This document shows, piece after piece, positions 24,764 through 31,462 of a stretch of DNA of 34,073 nt. Location of the stretch: the NCBI GenBank assembly GCA_964569055.1, contig CAZMSZ010000030.1:1-34073 (forward strand). Direction: 5' to 3'. The position numbers and the translations under genes were made by a program. The notes beneath the pieces were generated by a model, which saw nothing but the letters and a program-made list of their open reading frames with translations, made no database searches and was not told where the DNA came from. The DNA comes from JAWLGW01 sp964569055. Lineage in GTDB: Bacteria; Planctomycetota; J058. The first letter of the stretch is position 1; each line of letters opens with the position of its first letter.

Positions 24764-25097
24764 CTGGGGGGAGCGTTCACCGCTCGTCGTCCCCGCTGGC
24801 CGCGCGCGCCTTGTGCAAGGGTGGTGCCGTCGCCGCGCCTCAGGCGGCGCCTAGGGTTGAAGCGCGCGCCACGCGGACGAGCGGACAACGACGTCCCAGT
24901 GACCCCAGCGCAGGGTCAGGCCCGCCCGCGTGCGATCCCCCGCTGCTTGCGCGGGAAGCCTTTAGCGCCGCGAGGAGAGACACCCTCGCCCGGGGCGGAC
25001 GCGCCACGCCCTCGCGCGTCGCGTCTTCACGCTTCTGTGACCAACCCTGCAGCGGTCGGGGCGCGCACGCCGCGCGGGGGGCCCCGCCGCCACGCGC
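24764..25097. other. Intergenic stretch with no recognised gene
   Basis: This GC-rich gap lies between the kinase stop and the small Cys/His-rich gene. Short perfect hairpins occur at 24900-24918 (TGACCC/GGGTCA) and around 24938-24955 (CCCGC/GCGGG). I checked it for SRP, tmRNA, RNase P and tRNA-like sequence and saw none. Open frames here have no protein-like composition. Confidence 0.4.
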
Positions 25098-26939
25098 TCA
25101 GCGGCTGCGGCGGAACAAGCCCGTCAACCCGCGCATCAGCCGCGCGGTGAAGCCGCGCCCCTCCTGGGCCGGCGCGGCTGCGCTCGGGGCGCGCCCCTCC
25201 AGCTCGGCGCGGACCTCCGCCAGGAAGGCGCGCGCCGCCGCGGCGTCGGCGGGGCGCAGCTCGGGGTCCTTCTCGAGCAGGCGCCGGACCAGCCGCTGGA
25301 TCGGCTGAGGATAGGGCGCGCCCGCAGGGTTCGCCTCGTCCATCTCCCGAGGCCGCGAGCTGACCGTGTCCGAGAGCAGGTCGCGCAGCGAGCGCGAGGG
25401 CGGGAACGGCAGCACGCCCGTCAGCAGCTCGTAGGCGATCACGCCGCAGGCGTAGACGTCGTGACCCTTGGTCACCTCGTCGGGGTCGAGCACCGCCTCG
25501 GGCGCCACGTACTGCGGAGTGCCGGAGAGCTTGCCCTTCATGGTCACGAACAACTTCTCGGTCGCGCCCGGGTCCTGCTCCAGGAAGCGGGAGATCCCGA
25601 AGTCCACGATCTTTATGTGGTCGCCGGCGGGCCCCTGGGTGACCTGCAGGTTCTCGGGCTTGAGGTCCCGGTGCACGATCCCCGCCCCGTGCACCGCCTC
25701 GAGGCCCACCAGGAGCTGCTCGAGCAGCGCGAGCGCCCGCGTGAGCGGCTGCGCCCCTTCGCGCGAGAGGAGCCCCGAGAGGCTCTCGCCCTCGAGGAAC
25801 TCCATCACCATGTAGCTCCCGCCGTCCTCGAGCTCGCCCGCGTCGAGCACCGAGATCACGTGGGGGTGCTGGATCCGCTGGGAGACCAGGATCTCGCGCT
25901 TGAACCGCCCCCGCACCTCCTCGGTCGCCGGGCCCTGCACGACCTTGAGCGCGACCGGCTGCGGGCGCCCGGCCGCCTGGGCCAAGAACACCACCCCCAT
26001 CGCTCCGCGGCCGACCTCGCGGACCAAGGTGTACTTGCCGTCGATCACGCGGCCCGGCACGAGGCCCGCGGAGGGCGCGCCCTTCGCGGCTGGGCCCGCG
26101 GCGAGGGGCGCGCTCGCGCCGGCGTCGCCCAGCGGCACCACGAGCGTGCCGGGCCCCACCTCGCCGGGGCGCGGCAAGGAGCCCGAAGCCGCCCCGTCGA
26201 ACCGGATCGTCACGTCGGTCGCGCCGTCGGGGCTGGCGCCCGGACCGTTCAAGACCACCGTGCGCGACCCGTCCTCCTCGTCCGCCGCCGCGGCGGACGC
26301 CGCCTGGCGCGGGTCCCACTCGCCCGACAGCCCGCTGGCCGCGGCCGGCGAGAGCTTGATCGTGGCCCCGCCCACGTCCTCGGGCGCGGTCAGCGGCGAG
26401 GGGACCGGCAGCCGACCCGAGGCGCGCGCGTCGAGCCCTGCCGGGCGCGGCGCCCCCCGCGTGCCCGTCCCCGGGCCGGCCCCCGCCAGCACGGGCGCGA
26501 ACCCCTTGCGCAGGTTCGCCTCGATCAGGCGCCGCTCCTCCTCCCCGAGCTGGCGCGTCACCTCGGCGCACAGCCGCTGGTGCTGCTCGCCCGCGAGCTG
26601 CCCCTGCCGCACCAGCCGGTCGCCCAGCGCCCAGGTGAAGTTGGCGGCCTGCTGCGCGTGGAGCAGCGGGTCGAGCGCCGCGTCCGGCACCAGGCGGGCG
26701 CGCCGCAGCAGCGCCACGTAGCGCTCCTCCCACCGGTGGCGCAGGTAGCGCTGGGCCGCCTCGTGCAGGGCGCGCGCCTCGACCAGCGGCACGCCCTTGT
26801 GCTCGTGGAGCACCCGCACCAGCTGCACCGGCTGAGGGTGCTGCGCCAGCCGCTGGAGCAGGTCGCGCAGCGCGTCGGGCGGGAGCAGGCCGCGGCGCGC
26901 CGCCTGGTTCGCGACGTACAGCGTCTCGAGCGAGAGCAT
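25098..26939 (-). CDS. Hanks-type Ser/Thr protein kinase with N-terminal helical repeats
   Basis: 613 residues. Residues 1-135 contain two copies of a helical module (VANQAARRGLLPPDALRDLL and VALLRRARLVPDAALDPLL). Residues 150-295 are a Gly/Ala/Pro-rich disordered linker. The kinase domain (about 303-575) is complete: glycine loop VGRGAMGVVFLA, K332 in VALKVV, HRDLKPEN with D425, D446 in DFGIS, and GTPQYVAPE. The C-terminus ends in an amphipathic, basic helix (FTARLMRGLTGLFRRSR) that may touch the membrane, since no transmembrane helix is present. The ATG shares one base with the anmK stop (TGATG), so the kinase is translationally coupled to cell-wall recycling genes. An upstream extension of the frame is antisense-like inside anmK. 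Confidence 0.93.
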   Translation of the reverse strand: MLSLETLYVANQAARRGLLPPDALRDLLQRLAQHPQPVQLVRVLHEHKGVPLVEARALHEAAQRYLRHRWEERYVALLRRARLVPDAALDPLLHAQQAANFTWALGDRLVRQGQLAGEQHQRLCAEVTRQLGEEERRLIEANLRKGFAPVLAGAGPGTGTRGAPRPAGLDARASGRLPVPSPLTAPEDVGGATIKLSPAAASGLSGEWDPRQAASAAAADEEDGSRTVVLNGPGASPDGATDVTIRFDGAASGSLPRPGEVGPGTLVVPLGDAGASAPLAAGPAAKGAPSAGLVPGRVIDGKYTLVREVGRGAMGVVFLAQAAGRPQPVALKVVQGPATEEVRGRFKREILVSQRIQHPHVISVLDAGELEDGGSYMVMEFLEGESLSGLLSREGAQPLTRALALLEQLLVGLEAVHGAGIVHRDLKPENLQVTQGPAGDHIKIVDFGISRFLEQDPGATEKLFVTMKGKLSGTPQYVAPEAVLDPDEVTKGHDVYACGVIAYELLTGVLPFPPSRSLRDLLSDTVSSRPREMDEANPAGAPYPQPIQRLVRRLLEKDPELRPADAAAARAFLAEVRAELEGRAPSAAAPAQEGRGFTARLMRGLTGLFRRSR

Positions 26940-28120
26940 CAGAGCACGACCTTGCCGAGCACGACCGGCCGGCGCGCGCCGGTGGCGGCGGGCAGGTTGC
27001 TCGGGCGACCCTGCAGCGTCTCGTTGGCCAGGACGGCGAACGCGACCGCCTCCTTGGCGTCGGCCGAGAACCCGAGCTCGAGCGCGTCGAACGGCCGCAC
27101 CGGGGTCGGCGCGAGCTCCTCGGCCAGCGCGCGCATCAGCGTCTGGTTGTGGACGCCGCCGCCCGACACGACGACCTCGTCCAGGGCGCCGACGCGCGGG
27201 AGCACGTGCTCGCGGTAGGCGCGCGCGATCGAGGCGGCGGTGAACCGGACCACCGTCGCGAGCAGGTCGATCAGGCGACCCGGGTCGTAGGCCTCGATCA
27301 GCGCGCGCGAGTAGTCGGCGCCGAACTGCTCGCGTCCCGTGGTCTTGGGCGGCGGCAGCGCCAGGAAGGGGTGCTCGAGCAGCCGCTCGAGCAGGGCGGC
27401 GTCGACCTCGCCGAGCTGCGAGTAGGCCCCGTCCTGGTCGAACGCCTGCTCGTCGTGCGTCAGCTCGCGCACGACCTCGTCGATCACCAGGTTGCCGGGC
27501 CCGGTGTCGAACGCGATCGTGGCCTCGGGGTCGGGGGTGACCACCGTCACGTTCGCGATCCCGCCCACGTTCTGCAGCGCCACCGGCGCCCCGCGCCCGC
27601 CGAACAGGCAGTGGTCCACGTAGGCGACCAGCGGCGCGCCGCAGCCGCCGGCGGCCACGTCGCGGGTGCGGAAGTCCGCGACCACGATCCGCCCCGTCCG
27701 CTCCGCGATCACCGCCGGCTCGCCCAGCTGCAGGGTGGAGGGCTCGGGCCCGTGCGCGCGGTCCACGTGCCAGATCGTCTGCCCGTGCGAGCCGACCGCG
27801 TCGACCGCCTCGAGCGGGACGCCCGCCGCCTCGCACACGCCCGCCGCGGCCTCGGCCAGCGCCTCGCCCAGGGCGAAGTTGAGCGTGCACAGCGCCTCGG
27901 CGCCGTCCTCGCCGGCGATCGCCGCCTCGATCCGCCGGCGCAGCCCCGGCGCGAACGGCCGGGTGAGGAACCCCAGCAGCTCGACCCGGGTCGACGTGCC
28001 GCTGCCCTCGACCCGGCAGAGCGCGGCGTCGATCCCGTCGAGCGAGGTCCCGCTCATGAGCCCGACGATCGTGCGCCGCTCCTGCGCGGCGAGCCGGCCG
28101 AGCGCCGCGACCCGGTTCAC
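26939..28120 (-). CDS. anmK: Anhydro-N-acetylmuramic acid kinase
   Basis: 393 residues. The N-terminal ATP-binding loop GLMSGTSLDGIDAALC is the AnmK signature. Further family segments are VGSHGQTIWH, TLQLGEPAVIAERTG, the catalytic region FRTRDVAAGGCGAPLVAYVD with its aspartate, NVGGIANVT, FDTGPGNLVID, and a C-terminal VVSGGGVHNQTLM. It hydrolyses and phosphorylates 1,6-anhydro-MurNAc to MurNAc-6-phosphate, the substrate of MurQ encoded just upstream. The start is a GTG at 28118-28120 overlapping the murQ stop (GTGA). It is slightly longer than typical (about 370 residues), mostly at the termini. The presence of this pair implies that the organism makes and recycles peptidoglycan. Confidence 0.93.
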   Translation of the reverse strand: MNRVAALGRLAAQERRTIVGLMSGTSLDGIDAALCRVEGSGTSTRVELLGFLTRPFAPGLRRRIEAAIAGEDGAEALCTLNFALGEALAEAAAGVCEAAGVPLEAVDAVGSHGQTIWHVDRAHGPEPSTLQLGEPAVIAERTGRIVVADFRTRDVAAGGCGAPLVAYVDHCLFGGRGAPVALQNVGGIANVTVVTPDPEATIAFDTGPGNLVIDEVVRELTHDEQAFDQDGAYSQLGEVDAALLERLLEHPFLALPPPKTTGREQFGADYSRALIEAYDPGRLIDLLATVVRFTAASIARAYREHVLPRVGALDEVVVSGGGVHNQTLMRALAEELAPTPVRPFDALELGFSADAKEAVAFAVLANETLQGRPSNLPAATGARRPVVLGKVVL

Positions 28121-29010
28121 CCGGCCCCCTCGCCCAGCGCCCGGCGCAGGTGGCCGCCCGTCGTCGCCAGGCGCGCGCGGGCCGTCGCCGCATCGACGCC
28201 GAGGCGCCCCATGACGACGGCCGGCTTGGCCTGGCCGCCGGCCGCCTCGAGCAGCGCGCGCGCCCGCGCCGGCTCGGCGGGGACGAGCGCCGCCACGATC
28301 CGCTCCGCGCGGGCGCGCAGCTTGGCGTTGGTGGCGGCCACGTCGACCATGAGGTCGTCCATGACCGCACCCAGGCGCGCCATGGCGCCGGTGGTGATGG
28401 CGTTGAGCGCGCACTTGGTCGCGGTCCCGGCCTTGAGCCGGGTGGAGCCGCTCAGCGCCTCGGGCCCGGTGTCGAGCAGGAGCACCAGCGCGAGCGGCGC
28501 CGCCTCCGCCGGCGGCGGCGGGGCGCACGCCAGGAGGGCGGCGGGCGCCCCCGCCCCTCGGGCCGCCTCGAGCGCGCCCAGCACCCACGGCGTGCGTCCG
28601 CTGGCGCTCACGCCGAGCACGAGGTCCGCGGGCCCGGGCTCGAGGGCCGCGAGGTCGGCCCGTCCCTGCGCGCGGTCGTCCTCGGCCCCCTCGCGCGCCC
28701 GCAGGAACGCGCCCGGGCCGCCCGCCATCAGGCCGATCACGCGGTCGTTCGAGAAGGTGGGCAGGCACTCGGCCGCCTCGATCACCGCGAGCCGTCCGCT
28801 CGTCCCGGCGCCGAGCAGGATCAGCCGTCCCCCGCCGCCGAGCGCCTCGGCGGCCAGCTCGATCGCGCGGGCCACCTCGCGCCCGGCGCGCGCGACCGCC
28901 TCCACGGCGCGCCGGTCCTGCGCGGCGAACAGGGCGGCGAGCGCGGCCGGCTCGAGCAGGTCGAGGGCCGGGCCCGAGGCGCGTCGTTCGGTGGCTGGGA
29001 GCGGGTCCAT
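28117..29010 (-). CDS. murQ: N-acetylmuramic acid 6-phosphate etherase
   Basis: 297 residues, the family length. The SIS-domain sugar-phosphate site is LLGAGTSGRLAVIEAAECLP, with PTFSND following. The second signature, SGSTRLKAGTATKCALNAITTGAM, is diagnostic for MurQ. A SASGRTPWV loop completes the sugar site. The enzyme cleaves the lactyl ether of MurNAc-6-phosphate to GlcNAc-6-phosphate and D-lactate. The start is the ATG at 29008-29010 (MDPLPATE). A TACCAT hexamer lies 11 bp upstream. It is the first gene of the murQ-anmK-kinase operon, overlapping anmK by 4 bp, and diverges from the CPBP gene across 84 bp. Confidence 0.94.
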   Translation of the reverse strand: MDPLPATERRASGPALDLLEPAALAALFAAQDRRAVEAVARAGREVARAIELAAEALGGGGRLILLGAGTSGRLAVIEAAECLPTFSNDRVIGLMAGGPGAFLRAREGAEDDRAQGRADLAALEPGPADLVLGVSASGRTPWVLGALEAARGAGAPAALLACAPPPPAEAAPLALVLLLDTGPEALSGSTRLKAGTATKCALNAITTGAMARLGAVMDDLMVDVAATNAKLRARAERIVAALVPAEPARARALLEAAGGQAKPAVVMGRLGVDAATARARLATTGGHLRRALGEGAG

Positions 29011-29021
29011 GGCGAAGAGCA

Positions 29022-29086
29022 ATGGTACCTCGCGCCCGAGCGAGCGGCGCGGCCTCGTGGACGATCGGCGCCGAGATGGGTACGCT
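29022..29086. promoter_or_regulatory. Divergent near-leaderless promoters for murQ and the CPBP gene
   Basis: In the 84-bp gap, TACCAT (29027-29022, minus) ends 11 bp before the murQ ATG and TACGCT (29081-29086, plus) ends 8 bp before the CPBP ATG. TGGACG at 29058-29063 is a possible plus-strand -35 with a 17-bp spacer. Confidence 0.4.
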
Positions 29087-29094
29087 CCAGGCGC

Positions 29095-29826
29095 ATGGGT
29101 GCCTCCGACCGCAGCTCGGGCCTGCAGCGCTACCTCGACCAGTCGAGCGACCTCGTCAACTCGCTGATCCTGGTGCTCCCGCTCCTCCTGATCTACGAGG
29201 CGGGGCTCCTGTTCTCGGGCGGGGCGACCCTCAACGGGGTCGACTTCATCACCGTGTTCCTGGCGCGCCAATGGGGGACGACCGGGCTGCTCGTGTTCAA
29301 CGGCCTCCTGTTCGTGGCCGGGATCGTGGGGCTCAAGCTGCTCGAGCACGAGAAGCGGTTCGACCCCCGGATCATCGTGCCGGTGGCGATCGAGAGCACC
29401 GTCTACGCGCTCCTGCTCGGGATCGTGATCGCGACCTTCATGCGGCAGGTGCTCGGCATGTCGGCCGGGCCCGGCGGATACGGGGTGCTCGACCGCCTGT
29501 TCCTGTCGCTGGGGGCGGGAGTCAACGAGGAGCTGGTGTTCCGCCTCGGGATCTACACCGGCCTGGCGTGGGTCCTCCGCAAGGGCATGAGCGAGGCGGG
29601 CGCCGTGGCCAGCGCGGTGGTGGTCTCGTCGGTCCTGTTCTCGCTGGCGCACTACGTGGGACCCAGCGAGAGCTTCGCGCTCCACAGCTTCGTGTACCGC
29701 TTCCTCGCCGGCGGCCTGTTCTGCGCGCTGTACTGCGTGCGGGGGTTCGCGGTGGCGGTCTACACCCACGCGATCTACGACATCTACGTGCTGGTCTACA
29801 TCGAGCTGATCGTCGGGCGCGGCTGA
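29095..29826 (+). CDS. CPBP family intramembrane metalloprotease (CAAX-protease-like)
   Basis: 243 residues with about six membrane segments. Motif 1, EE-x3-R, is present in NEELVFRLGIYTG; motif 2 is the FSLAHYVGP histidine; motif 3 is THAIYDIYV. Together these are the catalytic glutamates and metal-binding histidines of the CPBP/Abi family. The protein likely cleaves membrane substrates or processes peptides; the substrate is unknown. It is divergent from murQ, but no functional link is visible beyond position. The ATG is preceded by TACGCT at 8 bp and by no ribosome site, suggesting leaderless translation. Confidence 0.9.
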   Translation: MGASDRSSGLQRYLDQSSDLVNSLILVLPLLLIYEAGLLFSGGATLNGVDFITVFLARQWGTTGLLVFNGLLFVAGIVGLKLLEHEKRFDPRIIVPVAIESTVYALLLGIVIATFMRQVLGMSAGPGGYGVLDRLFLSLGAGVNEELVFRLGIYTGLAWVLRKGMSEAGAVASAVVVSSVLFSLAHYVGPSESFALHSFVYRFLAGGLFCALYCVRGFAVAVYTHAIYDIYVLVYIELIVGRG

Positions 29827-29851
29827 GGTGGCCTACGCGCCCGCAGCTCAG

Positions 29852-29886
29852 TAAACTCCTTCCGCGGCCCGATTGGGGCGCCGCGG
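29852..29886 (+). promoter_or_regulatory. Candidate -10 and 5' leader hairpin of the acidic-protein gene
   Basis: TAAACT (29852-29857) lies 44 bp before the GTG at 29902. Between them CCGCGGC (29862-29868) and GCCGCGG (29880-29886) form a 7-bp stem with an 11-nt loop, which could be a leader structure or a terminator of the upstream CPBP gene. Confidence 0.3.
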
Positions 29887-29901
29887 GCGGGGGGTTGGCT
29901 C

Positions 29902-31362
29902 GTGAAGCCGCGGTTCAGTGTGCTCCTCGAGGATCCGGAGGCCCTCGGCCCTCGCGCGACCCCCGTGGCGCGCGTGGTGGCGACCGTCCTCGGCGAGCCG
30001 GTCGCGGACGCCAAGCTGCGGGTGCGCTATTGCGGCGGGATCGTGGTCCGCGCGGTGCCGGGCGCGATCGCGCGCCAGCTGATCCGCGGCCTCGCCGCCC
30101 TGGAGCTGGGCGCGTTCCTCGTGCCCGAGGCGGATCTGCGCCAGGCGCCTCGGCCGCGCCGGCTCGCGACGATCGCGCCCGGCGCCGAGGAGCTGACCCT
30201 CGGGGTGCGCAGCCGACCGGCGCGCGCCCACCCCTGGCCCGCCGTCCGGGCGCTCTACGTGCACGCGCTGACCGGCGCCGCGGGGAGCGGCGAGCGCGAG
30301 CCGCTGGGCTGGGGCGCGGTGGGGAGCGGCCTCACGGGCGACGCGCAGCGCCTGGTCGACGCGGTGGCCGAGCTCGAGCAGCGCGAGCGGACCCGGCTCC
30401 AGCTCGGGGTAGACCTCCTGGTCGACGACAACCTGTACCGCTTCGCGCACGACGAGCCGGGCATCTACGCCGGCCTGCCCGAGCGCGGCGAGCACACGCT
30501 CGACAACTTCCTCCGCCTCGTCCGGGCGCTCGTCGACGCCGCCCCGCCCGAGGTGCTGGTCCCGCCGGCCACGCGGCGCTTCGCCGAGACCGGCGAGCTC
30601 CAGGGCGTGCTGCGCACCAAGCGCGAGGAGCTGGACGCGTTCGCGAGCTGGTCGCTCACCGCGGCGGCACAGGGGGTCGGGTTCGGGGCCGAGGAGCCCG
30701 AGGACCTCGCCGACGAGGTCCTCTCCGACGCCGACGAGGCGATCGTCGTCGACGCGGCGGCCGACGACGACGTCGACGAGCTCGAGGACGAGGCGCTCGA
30801 GGACGACGAGGACGAGGAGCAGGGCGAGGAGGACGACGCGGAGCTCGCGCTGGCGAGCCAGGCCGAGCTCGACGACGAGGACGAGGACGACGAACCCGAC
30901 GTGGACCTCGACGACGAGGACCTCGACGACGCCAGCCAGGCCGACCTCGACGAGGAGGACGAGCCCGACGACGAGCACGACGACGACCTCGACGACGACG
31001 ACGAGCTGCTCGAGCGCGCCCCCGACCCCGGCGAGGACGACGTCGACCTCGACGACCCCGACCTCGACGACCCCGACCTCGCGGCGCTCGAGGGCGCCGA
31101 GGACGAGCCCGACGACGAGGAGCCGCCCCCCGACCCCGAGATCGCGGCGGTGCTCGAGCACTTCGACCAGACCGCCCGGTTCGACAAGTCCACCCTGGCC
31201 GAGCTGCTCAGCGACGCCGAGGCGATCGACGTGGACGACGTAGAGGTCACCCCCGACCCCGACGTCTCGGAGACGGCCGCCTTCTTCGACCCCAGCTCCG
31301 GCTCCTGGAACGTCCAGCGCCTGCTCGCCGAGAGCGACGCCCTCGAGACCGAAGACCTGTGA
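29902..31362 (+). CDS. Unknown protein with a highly acidic Asp/Glu-rich C-terminal region
   Basis: 486 residues. Residues 1-255 are a normal globular composition (RFSVLLEDPEALGP, VVATVLGEP, YCGGIVVRAVPGAIARQLIRGL, then PPEVLVPPATRRFAETG). About residues 270-415 are dominated by Asp and Glu with short recurring units such as DLDD and DDPDL. The last 70 residues return to mixed composition and contain a conserved-looking helix (VLEHFDQTARFDKSTLAELL). No membrane segment or catalytic motif was found and I do not recognise the family. The acidic zone could bind metal, basic proteins or rRNA. The GTG start at 29902 fits the beginning of regular sequence. It is followed by the tRNA promoter and is probably monocistronic. 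Confidence 0.75.
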   Translation: MKPRFSVLLEDPEALGPRATPVARVVATVLGEPVADAKLRVRYCGGIVVRAVPGAIARQLIRGLAALELGAFLVPEADLRQAPRPRRLATIAPGAEELTLGVRSRPARAHPWPAVRALYVHALTGAAGSGEREPLGWGAVGSGLTGDAQRLVDAVAELEQRERTRLQLGVDLLVDDNLYRFAHDEPGIYAGLPERGEHTLDNFLRLVRALVDAAPPEVLVPPATRRFAETGELQGVLRTKREELDAFASWSLTAAAQGVGFGAEEPEDLADEVLSDADEAIVVDAAADDDVDELEDEALEDDEDEEQGEEDDAELALASQAELDDEDEDDEPDVDLDDEDLDDASQADLDEEDEPDDEHDDDLDDDDELLERAPDPGEDDVDLDDPDLDDPDLAALEGAEDEPDDEEPPPDPEIAAVLEHFDQTARFDKSTLAELLSDAEAIDVDDVEVTPDPDVSETAAFFDPSSGSWNVQRLLAESDALETEDL

Positions 31363-31374
31363 GGACCCGGCGGA

Positions 31375-31380
31375 TAGAAT
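31375..31380 (+). promoter_or_regulatory. Candidate -10 hexamer TAGAAT of the tRNA gene
   Basis: TAGAAT ends 10 bp before the mature 5' end of tRNA-Val, the usual distance for a short tRNA leader. It calibrates the TAGnnT hexamers seen before protein genes in this window. Confidence 0.55.
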
Positions 31381-31390
31381 CCGCCGCCAC

Positions 31391-31462
31391 GGGCGGATAG
31401 CTCAGCGGTAGAGCGCTTCCTTTACACGGAAGATGTCGGGGGTCCGAATCCCTCTCCGCTCA
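31391..31462 (+). tRNA. tRNA-Val (anticodon UAC)
   Basis: A full cloverleaf folds. Acceptor GGGCGGA pairs with TCCGCTC (one G-T), D stem GCTC/GAGC has a 7-nt loop, the anticodon stem CTTCC/GGAAG holds loop TTTACAC with anticodon TAC, and the T stem GGGGG/CCCTC holds loop TCCGAAT. The T loop has C where TTC is normal (GTCCGAATC). Discriminator A is at 31462 and no CCA is encoded. Its last three bases are the complement of the stop codon of the convergent antiporter gene. Confidence 0.95.

Noticed and set aside
24764..25097. SRP RNA or other housekeeping ncRNA
   Set aside because: A GGTCAGG-like string occurs, but the conserved GGAAGCAGC element is not in the right place and the fold does not match.
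25098..28370. A 1090-codon kinase reading extending upstream through anmK
   Set aside because: The N-terminal part is a frame-shifted shadow of anmK. The ATG at 26939 overlaps the anmK stop as in the rest of the operon.
30465..31250. Ser-rich open frame antisense to the acidic protein
   Set aside because: GAC/GAG codons read backwards give Ser codons, so the Ser-rich composition is a by-product.
31391..31462. Genomic island attachment site at the tRNA
   Set aside because: There is no integrase, no repeated tRNA 3' fragment and no composition shift on either side within the window.
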